From assembly GCA_017434045.1 (NCBI GenBank), contig JAFRGA010000004.1, positions 1 to 64,000 on the forward strand: 64,000 nt of DNA. The letters are read 5' to 3'. Below are positions 52,970 through 61,676 of the stretch, piece by piece; position 1 is the stretch's first letter; every line of letters starts with the position of its first letter. Source of the stretch: Eggerthellaceae bacterium. GTDB taxonomy: Bacteria; Actinomycetota; Coriobacteriia; Coriobacteriales; Eggerthellaceae. Below the pieces are notes generated by a model. The model made no database searches. It had not been told where the DNA came from and worked only from the letters and a program-made list of their open reading frames with translations. The position numbers were made by a program, and so were the translations under genes.

Positions 52970-55021
52970 TTACGAAAGCTCCCGGAACGCCACCTTGTCC
53001 ATCAGCGAACCGCCGCAGCTCGAGCCGCTGCCGGCTGCGCAGCTGTAACAGACAGGATGCGTGATAATCGAGCGCGTGGGAAGCGGCTCATCGACGATGT
53101 CGTGGATACTGCGCGCCTCGGTTATAGGAAGCCCCAGTACATGGTTGCATTCGCAATCGTACAAGCGCCCGTCCCAGTCGACGTTGAGCTGCGTGCGGCA
53201 CATCATGTGCGCCACGACGGCGCCGTTGTAGTTGTCGGCGAGCAGTTTCATGTAGTAGTCGAACTTGCCCTTCTCCTCCAAGAGGTGCGCGAAGCGGCCG
53301 AGCGGGAAGTTGTTGAACGCGTAGAGCGCGTTGAACTCGACACCTTGGGATTTCTTGAGCTGGTAAGCGTAGAACTCCTCGAGCTCGCGCTGGTCAGGAG
53401 GCAGGAAGGGGCCATCGACATTGTAGACCAAATCGATGGGAAGCTCGGGATCGATGCCGTATCCACGGCTGTTGAGGTCGCGAAGCTGCTTGATGACCGA
53501 CTTGAACACGCCCTTGCCACGTTGCAAGTCGCAGTATTCCTCGTCATAGTACGGCAAGGACGTGACAATCTTCACCTTGTCGCGTACGTACACGTCCTTG
53601 AAGCGCGCGTATTCGGGCTTTCCGAGTATCACGAGGTTGCTGCGCACGATCACCTGCTCTGCAATTCGGGAAGCCTCGTCGAGCAGCCATTCAAGATGGG
53701 GGTTCATCTCGGGCGAGCCGCCTGTGATGTCGAGTATGCGGAAGTCACCGGTCTTGAACGCGGCGAGGCATGCCTCCATCGTCTCGCGCGTCATGCACTC
53801 GGTGCGTTTCGGCGAGCACTGCAGATAGCAGTGGTTGCATCCCAGATTGCAGGCGTAGCACACGTTGACCTGCATGGTCTCGAGTTTCGCACTGCGCAGC
53901 AGGTCGGAATCATGAACGCGTTCCTCGAACGGCTCTATTTCGTTGCGCTTGCAGTACTCGTTCAGCTCGCGCAGGCCGATTTCCTCCTTGCCGCGCGCGA
54001 GGTTGAGCGCATGCTGTGCGGACTCGTACTCGTACAGGCCCACGTGCTCGCCGCGGCGGGTCACCTTGAAATGGGGGGCGTAGCGGCTTTGGGTCAACAT
54101 CGTCGCCATATTGCCGCTGATGGCCACCGGACGGTCCTTGATCAGGCGAACTTCGTCGGTCAAATCGAAATAACGCGCGTTCTCCGGAAGCGTTCCCAGG
54201 TACGTGGCCGTCTGGCCGTAGTTCTCCTCGCGATCTTCCAAATCCGGGGACTTCACCGCACGGACCGTGTGGCTGTAGAACGTCGCGAAGCCGAGCTTCG
54301 TGGCAATGCGGAAATCGCCGATGTGCAGCTCTTCCACCGCCACGTCGTAGAACGCCTTCACGCCATAATCTGCCAGCATGCGGCGGAAGTCCTCGACGTA
54401 CATGGCACCTGAAAGGCACTCGCCGCGCAGGATCGGGTCGTCGTAGAAGCCCTCGGGCACGCGACGGTCGCAGAACACGTCGCTGAAATACAGCTCACCA
54501 CCTGGCTTCAACACCCGGAACACTTCTTTGAACAGCTGTTTCTTGAATGGTGAGAGGTTGACGACGCAATTAGAGATGACGACGTCGACGCTTTCGTCGG
54601 CAATCATGTTCATGTCCTCAATGAAGCCCTCGACGAACTCGACGTTGCTGCGCTCGTAACCGAAACGCTCCATCTGCTCCTCTTCGAAACGCTGTGCGAA
54701 CTGGAGCTGCGATGGCGTCATGTCGATGCCGATGACCTTGCCCTCAGGCCCCACGAGCTGGCTTGCCACGTACACGTCGCGCCCCGTGCCACATCCCAGG
54801 TCGAGCACGACCGCGCCTTCGAGTGCCGGGGGGATGGGCGATCCGCATCCATAGAAATGCTCGATGATCTCGTCGTTCACGTTCTTGAGCGCATCGATGA
54901 CGTACTTCGGCGGCGCCGCAGACGCGCAAGCGCAGGCATCAGTGCTCAAGTCGTCGCTGTTCTTGAGGATCTCCCCGTAGTACCGCCGCACTTCCTCGTG
55001 TATCATCTCGTCTTCAGTCAT
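52970..55021 (-). CDS. ArsM-ArsS fusion: arsenite methyltransferase plus arsenosugar radical SAM enzyme
   Basis: About 683 residues. The N-terminal ArsM domain (about 1-345) has a CAC pair near 30, YGCGSPIP, VLDLGCGTGRDVYVASQLVG, ISNCVVNLSP and RGECLSGAMY, so all expected As(III) cysteines are present. The C-terminal radical SAM domain (about 375-683) has CNLGCNHCY (C-x3-C-x2-C) and distal Cys groups CRTQ, DCECNH and CYSCAAGSGSSCGG, matching ArsS. Known ArsM methylates arsenite; known ArsS joins dimethylarsenite to the 5'-deoxyadenosyl group. One polypeptide could do both. ATG 55021 with GAGG 6 bases upstream is chosen over 55033. Confidence 0.9.
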   Translation of the reverse strand: MTEDEMIHEEVRRYYGEILKNSDDLSTDACACASAAPPKYVIDALKNVNDEIIEHFYGCGSPIPPALEGAVVLDLGCGTGRDVYVASQLVGPEGKVIGIDMTPSQLQFAQRFEEEQMERFGYERSNVEFVEGFIEDMNMIADESVDVVISNCVVNLSPFKKQLFKEVFRVLKPGGELYFSDVFCDRRVPEGFYDDPILRGECLSGAMYVEDFRRMLADYGVKAFYDVAVEELHIGDFRIATKLGFATFYSHTVRAVKSPDLEDREENYGQTATYLGTLPENARYFDLTDEVRLIKDRPVAISGNMATMLTQSRYAPHFKVTRRGEHVGLYEYESAQHALNLARGKEEIGLRELNEYCKRNEIEPFEERVHDSDLLRSAKLETMQVNVCYACNLGCNHCYLQCSPKRTECMTRETMEACLAAFKTGDFRILDITGGSPEMNPHLEWLLDEASRIAEQVIVRSNLVILGKPEYARFKDVYVRDKVKIVTSLPYYDEEYCDLQRGKGVFKSVIKQLRDLNSRGYGIDPELPIDLVYNVDGPFLPPDQRELEEFYAYQLKKSQGVEFNALYAFNNFPLGRFAHLLEEKGKFDYYMKLLADNYNGAVVAHMMCRTQLNVDWDGRLYDCECNHVLGLPITEARSIHDIVDEPLPTRSIITHPVCYSCAAGSGSSCGGSLMDKVAFRELS

Positions 55022-55163
55022 GCTCTCCCTCATCTAATGCAGAACTCGAAGCTTTCCGTCACAGTATATGACGCTATTCAGAAAACCTAGCCGTCACAGT
55101 CTAGCGCCCTCCCCCAATAACGACATCAATACTTTGTCTTTTCACGCTATTTCGAGACGCTGA

Positions 55164-55305
55164 GATGTGTCGAGCTGTTTAGCCGAGGAGCTTTTCTAAA
55201 AAGTAGAGCGGGAGCGAGGACTGTCTGAGCCGCCGTAGGCGGCGAGTTCCGCAGCTGCTCTGCGTTTTTAGAAAAGCGGGTCCGAGGCGTTCAGCGAGAC
55301 ACATC
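55164..55305. repeat. Structured element C, copy 2
   Basis: Outer arms GATGTGTC/GACACATC, a perfect 13-bp arm GCTTTTCTAAAAA/TTTTTAGAAAAGC (55190-55202 and 55265-55277) and AGAGC/GCTCT enclose the same core as the 36.5-kb copy. That core has GGGAGCGAGGACTGTCTGAG, the hairpin GCCGCC-GTA-GGCGGC and GCGAGTTCCGCAGCT. It sits between the G3E GTPase and the ArsM-ArsS gene. The T-rich arm may add terminator function. Confidence 0.8.
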
Positions 55306-55332
55306 CCAACGCCCCGAATCCTCAAAACGGCG

Positions 55333-56517
55333 TTATCTCCCCTCATCCCCCATGCCAAAACATTCGGTGAAGAACACCTGCACGTCAAGGTTGTACTTGT
55401 CGCACACATCGTCTATCGCATCGTCGACCAGGCGCGCAAGAGGACGCGACTCGCACACCGCGCGCGCGTTGACGATCATCGACATCTTCTTATGATCGCG
55501 AATGAACAGCTGGGTGTGCTCGATATCGTAATCGATGCCGATGAGCGAGCACTTGTTGAAGTCCCCGGCGCCCGCGGTCGCAAATGTCTTCAGATGGGGC
55601 ACGTTGCGCTTGCGCTCGATGAGCCCCATGCGGATGTTCTCGATGATGTCGTCGATGACCGCGTTGCAGTCAATCTTCGAATCATCGAGCGTCTTGAAGA
55701 ACATGCGGCGGTTGTACCAGGTGAGCTTCGTCTCGGCTTCGGCGAACTTCTCGTCGTCGCGCACGCTGAAGTTCTTGAGCGCGCTCTCGTGCGTCGTGAT
55801 GAACTCCGCGAGCTCGGCTATGCCGATTTTCTTGAGTGCCGAGATGGCCATGACCGGAACGTCCGGACACGCTTCCTTCAGGAAATCGACGTCACGCTGG
55901 ATCTCCTCGTCTGTAAGAAGGTCTATCTTGTTCAGGACGACGAGGTCGGCTTCCTCGAGCTGGAGTTTCATCAGGTACACGAGCTCTTCGGGAAGATTGA
56001 TGTCGGCTTTCTCGGGCAGCAGCATGCGCAAGCGCTCGGGATCGACCACGACCATGAACGGCGAGAGCGTGATCCAATCGGCGCATTCATCGGCGAGGCG
56101 ATGATACGTGTGGTCGAGCGCGCCTACCCCGCAACCGGGGATGTCGGACATGACGAACACGCAACCGTCGCGGTCCTTCAGGCGGCGAATCTTGTCGATC
56201 GTGTTGTCCATCTGGTAGCAGATGCAACCCGACGCGATTTCCTCCACCGTGCAACCGCTCGTCTGGGTAAGATTCGTGTCCACCAGGTTGGCGCCGAGGT
56301 CGTTTGCGATGAGGCCGATGTGACCGTAGTTCTTGTCCATGTACTCGCCCAAGGCGATCATAGCCGTCGTCTTGCCAGCGCCGAGGAAGCCGCTGACGAC
56401 CATGAAACGAATTCGGTCCGGTGCGTTCTCGGCTACGCGGCGTGTTGCCTTGGTCTGGCCGGTGTCCTCATGGGCGGCGCCGGCCCCACCGTAGGTTGAA
56501 AACGAGTCGTAGGCCAT
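55333..56517 (-). CDS. G3E-family GTPase (CobW/HypB/UreG-like metallochaperone)
   Basis: 394 residues. Walker A is VSGFLGAGKTTAMIAL (about 39-54), the switch/metal segment is GCTVEEIASGCICYQ, the G3-like motif is VMSDIPGCGVGALDH and G4 is LNKIDLL. The usual COG0523 metal motif GCxCC is GCICY here. G3E proteins load metals or cofactors into client enzymes. Its place between an ArsM-like gene and the ArsM-ArsS gene, all on the minus strand, suggests a client in this locus. GGAG precedes ATG 56517. Confidence 0.88.
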   Translation of the reverse strand: MAYDSFSTYGGAGAAHEDTGQTKATRRVAENAPDRIRFMVVSGFLGAGKTTAMIALGEYMDKNYGHIGLIANDLGANLVDTNLTQTSGCTVEEIASGCICYQMDNTIDKIRRLKDRDGCVFVMSDIPGCGVGALDHTYHRLADECADWITLSPFMVVVDPERLRMLLPEKADINLPEELVYLMKLQLEEADLVVLNKIDLLTDEEIQRDVDFLKEACPDVPVMAISALKKIGIAELAEFITTHESALKNFSVRDDEKFAEAETKLTWYNRRMFFKTLDDSKIDCNAVIDDIIENIRMGLIERKRNVPHLKTFATAGAGDFNKCSLIGIDYDIEHTQLFIRDHKKMSMIVNARAVCESRPLARLVDDAIDDVCDKYNLDVQVFFTECFGMGDEGR

Positions 56518-56621
56518 GTATTACTCCATATCGTTCAAAAATGTGCAGGAGAGCGTATCCCCTGCACATTCTCTCAGGAAATGCGCGGAAAAACGCGTCT
56601 CCCTCACATTTCACGTATTTA

Positions 56622-57716
56622 CTAACAGCAGCTTGCCTGAATAGGCTGGTCGTCCTCATCGCGCACGCCCGTGAAATCAGGGGCGTTCACCACGAGGCCA
56701 TCGAAGGCGTGATGGGTGTCGCCCACATGCGTGCTGCGATCGCCCACAACCTTGAACACCTTGGCGTAACGGCTATGCGCAGCGAGCCCCGAGACGTTGC
56801 CGCACACAACGCAGTCCTTGCCGGTCGGGAACTTGATGTTCCATTCGAACAGGAAGAAATCGGGGTAATCGGGCAGGGAGCCATCGTAGGTGACGGTCTC
56901 GCCGTAGCTCTCGCACACATCCTCGGTCCATGTTGACTTCAGCACGCGCACCGTCAGCGTCGCGAACTCAACCTCACCGTACTTGGCGCGTTCTTCATCG
57001 GTCAGCGGCGTCTTCCAATTCATCAGGTAACGGGGATCGTTGAAGCCGTTCGCCTGGACAAGGCGGCGGAAATCGCCCACGTACATGGCGCCTGCGAGGC
57101 GGTCAGCGCGATTGGCGACGCTCTTGGCAAGCTCCTCGGGAACGCGGCGGCCGGTAAACACGTCGGTGAAATACCATTCGCCATCGTCCTTCAACACGCG
57201 GAAGACCTCGCGAACATAGGCCTCCTTATCGGGCGAGAGGTTGAACGTGCAGTTCGAGATGACGACATCGATGCTGCCATCGGCAATGGAGGATAGATCT
57301 TCCGGAACGCCCACCTTGAGCTCGACGTTCGGCTCGGCATAGCCGAACTGCCTGATTTCCTGGTCGAAGTACTTCTCTGCGATGGCCAGGCGGTCGGCGT
57401 TCGGTTCGATGCCGATGACCTTCCCGTTTGGCCCAACCAGCTGAGCGGCCAGGTACGTGTCGCGACCGGTGCCGCAGCACAAATCGAGTACCGTGCAGCC
57501 CTCCATCAGCGGGGGCATAGGCGCGCCCAGCTCATGGTACAGGTTCTTGATCTCAGCTGAGATGCTGAACAGCTTGTCACGTGCCTCGCCCGGAATGGTG
57601 CCGTCGGCATCGCGCGTGCGGGCCGTGGCTTGCGGGTCTCGCGGCGACGCTTCGGCAATCTGCGCATAGTAATCAACTGGATCAACATCCACTGCATACC
57701 ATGATTTGTAGTCCAT
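56622..57716 (-). CDS. ArsM-like SAM methyltransferase paralogue 2 (partial loss of arsenic cysteines)
   Basis: About 364 residues. ArsM architecture is clear: VLDLCCGTGRDTYLAAQLVG, FRVLKDDGEWYFTDVFTGRRVPEEL and the C-terminal domain YGETVTYDGSLPDYPDFF and VCGNVSGLAAHSRYAKVF. Only the cysteine in ISNCTFNLSPDKEA remains; YGCGSP is replaced by ELGAPMP and GECLSG by ADRLAG, and the N-terminal Cys pair is missing. It ends QASCC. ATG 57716 with AAAGGA is chosen. First gene of a minus-strand run with the G3E GTPase 104 bases downstream. Confidence 0.82.
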   Translation of the reverse strand: MDYKSWYAVDVDPVDYYAQIAEASPRDPQATARTRDADGTIPGEARDKLFSISAEIKNLYHELGAPMPPLMEGCTVLDLCCGTGRDTYLAAQLVGPNGKVIGIEPNADRLAIAEKYFDQEIRQFGYAEPNVELKVGVPEDLSSIADGSIDVVISNCTFNLSPDKEAYVREVFRVLKDDGEWYFTDVFTGRRVPEELAKSVANRADRLAGAMYVGDFRRLVQANGFNDPRYLMNWKTPLTDEERAKYGEVEFATLTVRVLKSTWTEDVCESYGETVTYDGSLPDYPDFFLFEWNIKFPTGKDCVVCGNVSGLAAHSRYAKVFKVVGDRSTHVGDTHHAFDGLVVNAPDFTGVRDEDDQPIQASCC

Positions 57717-58074
57717 GGACAGTCCTTTCTTGCTTGTAACTCCTCGTTGCATTAAGAATAGTGTATATCAACTATATGAGCATGTCTATGAAATCTTTCA
57801 GCACAGAAGGAGCGTGTCATGACCCTGAAAGGAGGCCGTGGAGTTTCGAGGCGATCGTCAAAGGCAAGAGCTGAGTTCTGCAGGCTGGTTTCGCTTTATT
57901 GCGTGTTAAAGCGCTGCGCCCTTGGATGTGTTCCAGTAAAGGACTAAGATGGCATTTGCCAAAAACCGCTTGAATCGTCGGGAAACTCTGTGCCCACAGA
58001 GGTTCGCAAGCGACGACAACCTGACGAGGCAATGGACGGAGTTCGCCTCGTTTCTCAAACCATGGGGGTTGAAC
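57717..58074. promoter_or_regulatory. Divergent region between ArsM-like paralogue 2 and DUF1015 gene
   Basis: 358 bp. On the minus side an AT-rich stretch near 57755-57780 (AGTTGATATACACTATTC on the minus strand) could be the ArsM-like promoter. On the plus side AAAGGA precedes an ATG at 57949 that is in frame with the DUF1015 gene, so part of this region may be coding. Otherwise nothing recognised. Confidence 0.4.
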
Positions 58075-59367
58075 ATGACAACTATCAGGCCTTTCAAGGC
58101 AGTAATGCCCATCAAGGAGCTAGCCGGCACCATCGCCGCCCTTCCCTACGACGTGCAGAGCGTCGACGAAGCACGAAAGATCGTTGCGGCGAACCCCTTG
58201 TCGTTCCTGGCCATTGACGAACCAGTTGTGAACTTTCCCCACGGAACCGACCCGTTTGACCTGAACGTGTACCTGAAGGCCGGCGCTTTGCTCGACGCCC
58301 ACCTGACGTTCGGCACGTTCAAGGCCACCGACGAAGCGCACTTTTTCCTCTACGAGCTGACTATGGACGGGCGCGTGCAGAACGGGCTCGTGTGCTGCGT
58401 CTCAATCGACGATTACCTCAACGGCGTCGTGAAGGAGCACGAATCCACGCGCGTCGACAAGGAAGTGGACCGCATCAACCATGTGCGCGGCTGCAGCGCC
58501 CAGACCGGGCCCATTTTCCTCGCCTACCACTACGACCAGCATCTTGCCGACGTTTACGCCAAGACGAAGGAGGGCGAGCCGCTCTTCGATTTCGTCGCAG
58601 ACGACGGCGTACGTCATCGCGGCTTCGTCGTTCCTGACGTCTACATCGAGGGAGTCATCCAACACTTCGAAGACCTGGGGCGCGTGTACATCGCAGACGG
58701 CCATCATCGCATTGCCGCCGCTTCGGAAGTGGCCAAGGCCCGCCGCATCGCCCGCGAATCCCAAGAGCCGACCGAAGAGTCCGATTACTTCCTGGCAGTC
58801 CTCTTCGCTGATTCCGAACTGAAGATATGGCCTTACGAACGCGTCGTGCGCGACTTGAACGGGTATACCGCCGACCAGTTCCTCGCCGAGCTCAAGTACC
58901 GCTTCGAAGTCGAGGAGGTCATAGCCCCCCAGTTCGAATGCGAGCCGTTCTCGATTACGAATGCAAACGACCCCATCGCTGCCGAAGAGTTCCTCAAGCC
59001 CCGCGAGCGTGGCGAGTTCTGCGTCTTCCTCGATGGACGTTGGTACCATTGCCGCATCCCGGCCGATCGCATCCCCGAGGACGTGCGCGAAGGCCTTGAA
59101 GTCGAAATGCTGCAACGGCAGCTGTTCAGGCCGGTGCTGGGCATAGCCGACCCGCGCCGTTCACCGCGCATCGATTTCGTCGGCGGTATCCGCGGACTCG
59201 CCGAGCTCGAGCGTCGCTGCTCGGTTGACTGCGCTGCCGCGTTCGCGCTCTCGCCCACCAGCATCGATGAGCTGTTCGGCGTCGCCGATGCAGGCAAGCT
59301 CATGCCGCCTAAGTCAACTTGGTTCGAGCCTAAGCTCCGTAGCGGGCTGTTCATTCACAAGATCTAG
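58075..59367 (+). CDS. DUF1015 family protein (ParB/SerK-like)
   Basis: 430 residues. It begins TTIRPFKAVMP, the usual DUF1015 start (I-x-P-F-x-A). Later marks are ALPYDV, KEHESTR, the ParB-like motif VYIADGHHRIAAASEVA (about 215) and YFLAVLF. Some relatives are thought to be small-molecule kinases, but no activity is proven for this group. ATG 58075 matches the family; an alternative ATG 57949 with AAAGGA would add 42 residues. It is a lone gene with a hairpin after it. Confidence 0.85.
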   Translation: MTTIRPFKAVMPIKELAGTIAALPYDVQSVDEARKIVAANPLSFLAIDEPVVNFPHGTDPFDLNVYLKAGALLDAHLTFGTFKATDEAHFFLYELTMDGRVQNGLVCCVSIDDYLNGVVKEHESTRVDKEVDRINHVRGCSAQTGPIFLAYHYDQHLADVYAKTKEGEPLFDFVADDGVRHRGFVVPDVYIEGVIQHFEDLGRVYIADGHHRIAAASEVAKARRIARESQEPTEESDYFLAVLFADSELKIWPYERVVRDLNGYTADQFLAELKYRFEVEEVIAPQFECEPFSITNANDPIAAEEFLKPRERGEFCVFLDGRWYHCRIPADRIPEDVREGLEVEMLQRQLFRPVLGIADPRRSPRIDFVGGIRGLAELERRCSVDCAAAFALSPTSIDELFGVADAGKLMPPKSTWFEPKLRSGLFIHKI

Positions 59368-59388
59368 CAACACGAACGCGAAAAGCAT

Positions 59389-59422
59389 GGGGAGTTGACG
59401 CGCCCGGGCATGCCAACTCCCC
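59389..59422 (+). terminator. Hairpin after DUF1015 gene
   Basis: GGGGAGTTG (59389-59397) pairs with CAACTCCCC (59414-59422). There is no T-run, so termination strength is uncertain. Confidence 0.55.
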
Positions 59423-59628
59423 TCAGGCAAGTCACCGCATGCAACTAGCCACCGCAACTGAGGAGACCTTGGAGTACTTGCCGCACTAGCCGGATGACGC
59501 CCAGTTGTCCGACCTCGCATTCTTACTACCATCCTGTCGCATTTTTTCGCATTCTTCAGCTAGGCTGTCATTGGTATGATTGCCTAATGAATCATCGAGA
59601 ACCAAACGGCACAGGGGGAGTTGTTGAC

Positions 59629-59814
59629 ATGAGCTTTTTTCTAAAAGCCTTGGGATTCGCCGTTGCAGCGTTGGCTGCGATGCTGCTCGGGTCTTACTTG
59701 AACGGAATGTTTTACACTGGCGTTTTCGCGCCGAACATCTTGATTGACGCGCTCATAGCGATCATTCTCGGTTTAATCGTCGCCTTTCTCAGCGAAAGGA
59801 AGAAGCAACCTTAA
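59629..59814 (+). CDS. Small two-span membrane protein, unknown function
   Basis: 61 residues from ATG 59629, preceded by GGGGAG. Two hydrophobic helices (ALGFAVAALAAMLLGSYL and ILIDALIAIILGLIVAFL) and a basic end SERKKQP. Upstream in-frame ATG 59587 is less likely because the Shine-Dalgarno fits the later one. No family recognised. It converges on the flavin oxidoreductase gene with a 13-bp gap. Confidence 0.6.
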   Translation: MSFFLKALGFAVAALAAMLLGSYLNGMFYTGVFAPNILIDALIAIILGLIVAFLSERKKQP

Positions 59815-59827
59815 CTGGAATTGGGCC

Positions 59828-60991
59828 CTATTGCTGCGCGCAGGGGATGCCCGGTTTGCTCGCGCAATAACCGCATGACGTGCACTTGCTCGGCGCCGTG
59901 TCGCCGGCCAGCCAGCGGTTCGCCAAATCGGGCTCGCAGATGAAAGGACGGCTCATCGCTATCGCCGCAATGCCGTCTTCTGCCATATGGCGTTCGATGA
60001 GGGCGAAATCGCGCCAACCTCCGGTGACGACGATCGGCAGCGCCAGCTCCCGCGCAAGGCGCGCGCCAAATGCGGCGAAGAAGGGCTTTCCCGCCACTTC
60101 GCGCCCAGGCACCGCATGCCAATCCCCGCTGACGTCGATGGCGCTCGCGCCTGCCTCGGCAAGCCACGCGCACACCTGCGCGCTCTCGTCCTCGCCAAGG
60201 CCGCCAAGGTCCCCTTTCGGATCGCCAAGCACATCGCAGCTGTTCACCTTCACGAGAATGGGGAACTCAGAGCCCACTTGCCTTCTGGTTTCGCTCACGC
60301 ATTCGAGCACGAACCGCGCCCGATTGGCCAACGCGCCGCCATACCTGTCGTCCCGCACGTTGAACGATCCGCTGAGAAACTGCGAAAGCAGGTAGCCGTG
60401 CGCCGCGTGAATCTCGACGCCGTCGAAGCCGTAACTCTTCGCCCGCGCCGCCGCAGCCCCGAACGCTTGCGCAATGCGTGCCATGTCCCCATGCGTCGCC
60501 TCCATGGGCACAAGGTGGGTCCTCGGGTTCTCGACTGCAGAAGGACCGATGATGCGCACGTTAGAAGCTTTGCGCTGCGATAAGCCCGCCTCGAGGGCAA
60601 CATGGCCCGAATCATCGGCCAACGCATTGTCGGAAACGAGCCAGCGCGGGTCGTCATCTGCCAACTTGCTCTTCGATCCGCCGTAAACCAATTGCATGAT
60701 GATGCGCGCATCATGGGAGTGCACCCTGTTCACAAGCGCGCGATATTCCTGCGAAAACGAGTCGTCATAGATGCCGAGAGCGCCCTCGGACGGTTTGCCG
60801 TCCTGCGTCACGTATGCATACCCGGTGATGATGGTGCCCACACCGCCCGCCGCAAGCTCCTCGAGCTTCCCAACGAGCTCCTGCGTGGGCTTGCCGGCAG
60901 ACGTCGCCAGCGACTCGGCGGTCGCCGCCCTGATGATGCTGCTCTTTGCAGACGATGTGCCGAGAACCAGCGGGTCGAACATCGATTTCAT
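59828..60991 (-). CDS. NADH:flavin oxidoreductase, old yellow enzyme family
   Basis: 387 residues, an FMN TIM barrel. Family marks are GYAYVTQDGKPSEGALGIY, MQLVYGGSKS, GVEIHAAHGYLLSQFLSGSFNVRDDRYGG and VTGGWRDFALIERHM, with FICEPDLANRW near the end. The barrel ends in CTSCGYCASKPGIPC, the start of the [4Fe-4S] site of the larger 2,4-dienoyl-CoA reductase class, but the second flavin domain is absent. It probably reduces an activated C=C bond; the substrate is unknown. Confidence 0.9.
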   Translation of the reverse strand: MKSMFDPLVLGTSSAKSSIIRAATAESLATSAGKPTQELVGKLEELAAGGVGTIITGYAYVTQDGKPSEGALGIYDDSFSQEYRALVNRVHSHDARIIMQLVYGGSKSKLADDDPRWLVSDNALADDSGHVALEAGLSQRKASNVRIIGPSAVENPRTHLVPMEATHGDMARIAQAFGAAAARAKSYGFDGVEIHAAHGYLLSQFLSGSFNVRDDRYGGALANRARFVLECVSETRRQVGSEFPILVKVNSCDVLGDPKGDLGGLGEDESAQVCAWLAEAGASAIDVSGDWHAVPGREVAGKPFFAAFGARLARELALPIVVTGGWRDFALIERHMAEDGIAAIAMSRPFICEPDLANRWLAGDTAPSKCTSCGYCASKPGIPCAQQ

Positions 60992-61000
60992 GCACTCACG

Positions 61001-61552
61001 CTATTCTTCTGGCGCATCCAGCTCATCCTGCGCGTCCCGCTCAACCAGACGCGCCTGAGCCACTTCCGCTATGCGACGGTCGCACTCGCCTCGAAATGCC
61101 TGGAACCGTTCGGTCAGCCCCATTTGGGCAGCAAGCTGCTCGGCATCGGTCATCAGCTCCTCAACCCGGTATATGGCGCCCGCGCCGATGAGCTTGATGA
61201 TGGCTTCCTGCAGGAAACGCATGCGAACCTCGTCATCATGCGGACCTTGCTTCCAGGCGTTGTAGCCCTCGATCAGCGCATCATCGTTGCCGTCGGCATC
61301 GAATCGCGCGAGGATGGGCTCGTAGGTCTTGTCGTCGGCATAGCGGGCCTCGTTCTCCTCTTGCTCGATGTAGGCAGCTTTGACCTGAGGGTTTATGCGC
61401 CAGATATAGAAGATGGCAAATAACACGAGGCCACCGAAAAGGAACAGGGGCTGATGGAGGAGCGTTGCCGCCGTGGCCGTCACAGCTCCGATCATGAGCG
61501 CAGCGGAAATCGCCTCGCGAACCGGTTGCGGTGTGTTGTCGAGCCTGCCCAT
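61001..61552 (-). CDS. Membrane-anchored helical protein, unknown function
   Basis: About 183 residues. Two N-terminal hydrophobic segments (AISAALMIGAVTATAATLL and LFLFGGLVLFAIFYIW) precede a cytoplasmic, charged, mostly helical domain ending in DAQDELDAPEE. AGGGGGA stands just ahead of two adjacent ATGs (61555 and 61552). It is 9 bases from the start of the flavin oxidoreductase gene, so the two are likely co-transcribed. No family recognised. Confidence 0.7.
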   Translation of the reverse strand: MGRLDNTPQPVREAISAALMIGAVTATAATLLHQPLFLFGGLVLFAIFYIWRINPQVKAAYIEQEENEARYADDKTYEPILARFDADGNDDALIEGYNAWKQGPHDDEVRMRFLQEAIIKLIGAGAIYRVEELMTDAEQLAAQMGLTERFQAFRGECDRRIAEVAQARLVERDAQDELDAPEE

Positions 61553-61676
61553 CATTCCCCCTAACCGACATCCCTTTAACACCTAGCATATTACTACATG
61601 AAACGGGCTGAACAGGAGTTGTTTGGCGACTTGAACTCTGTTGGGTTTCATTTGAGCCAGGTTTTCGTTTACTGAG

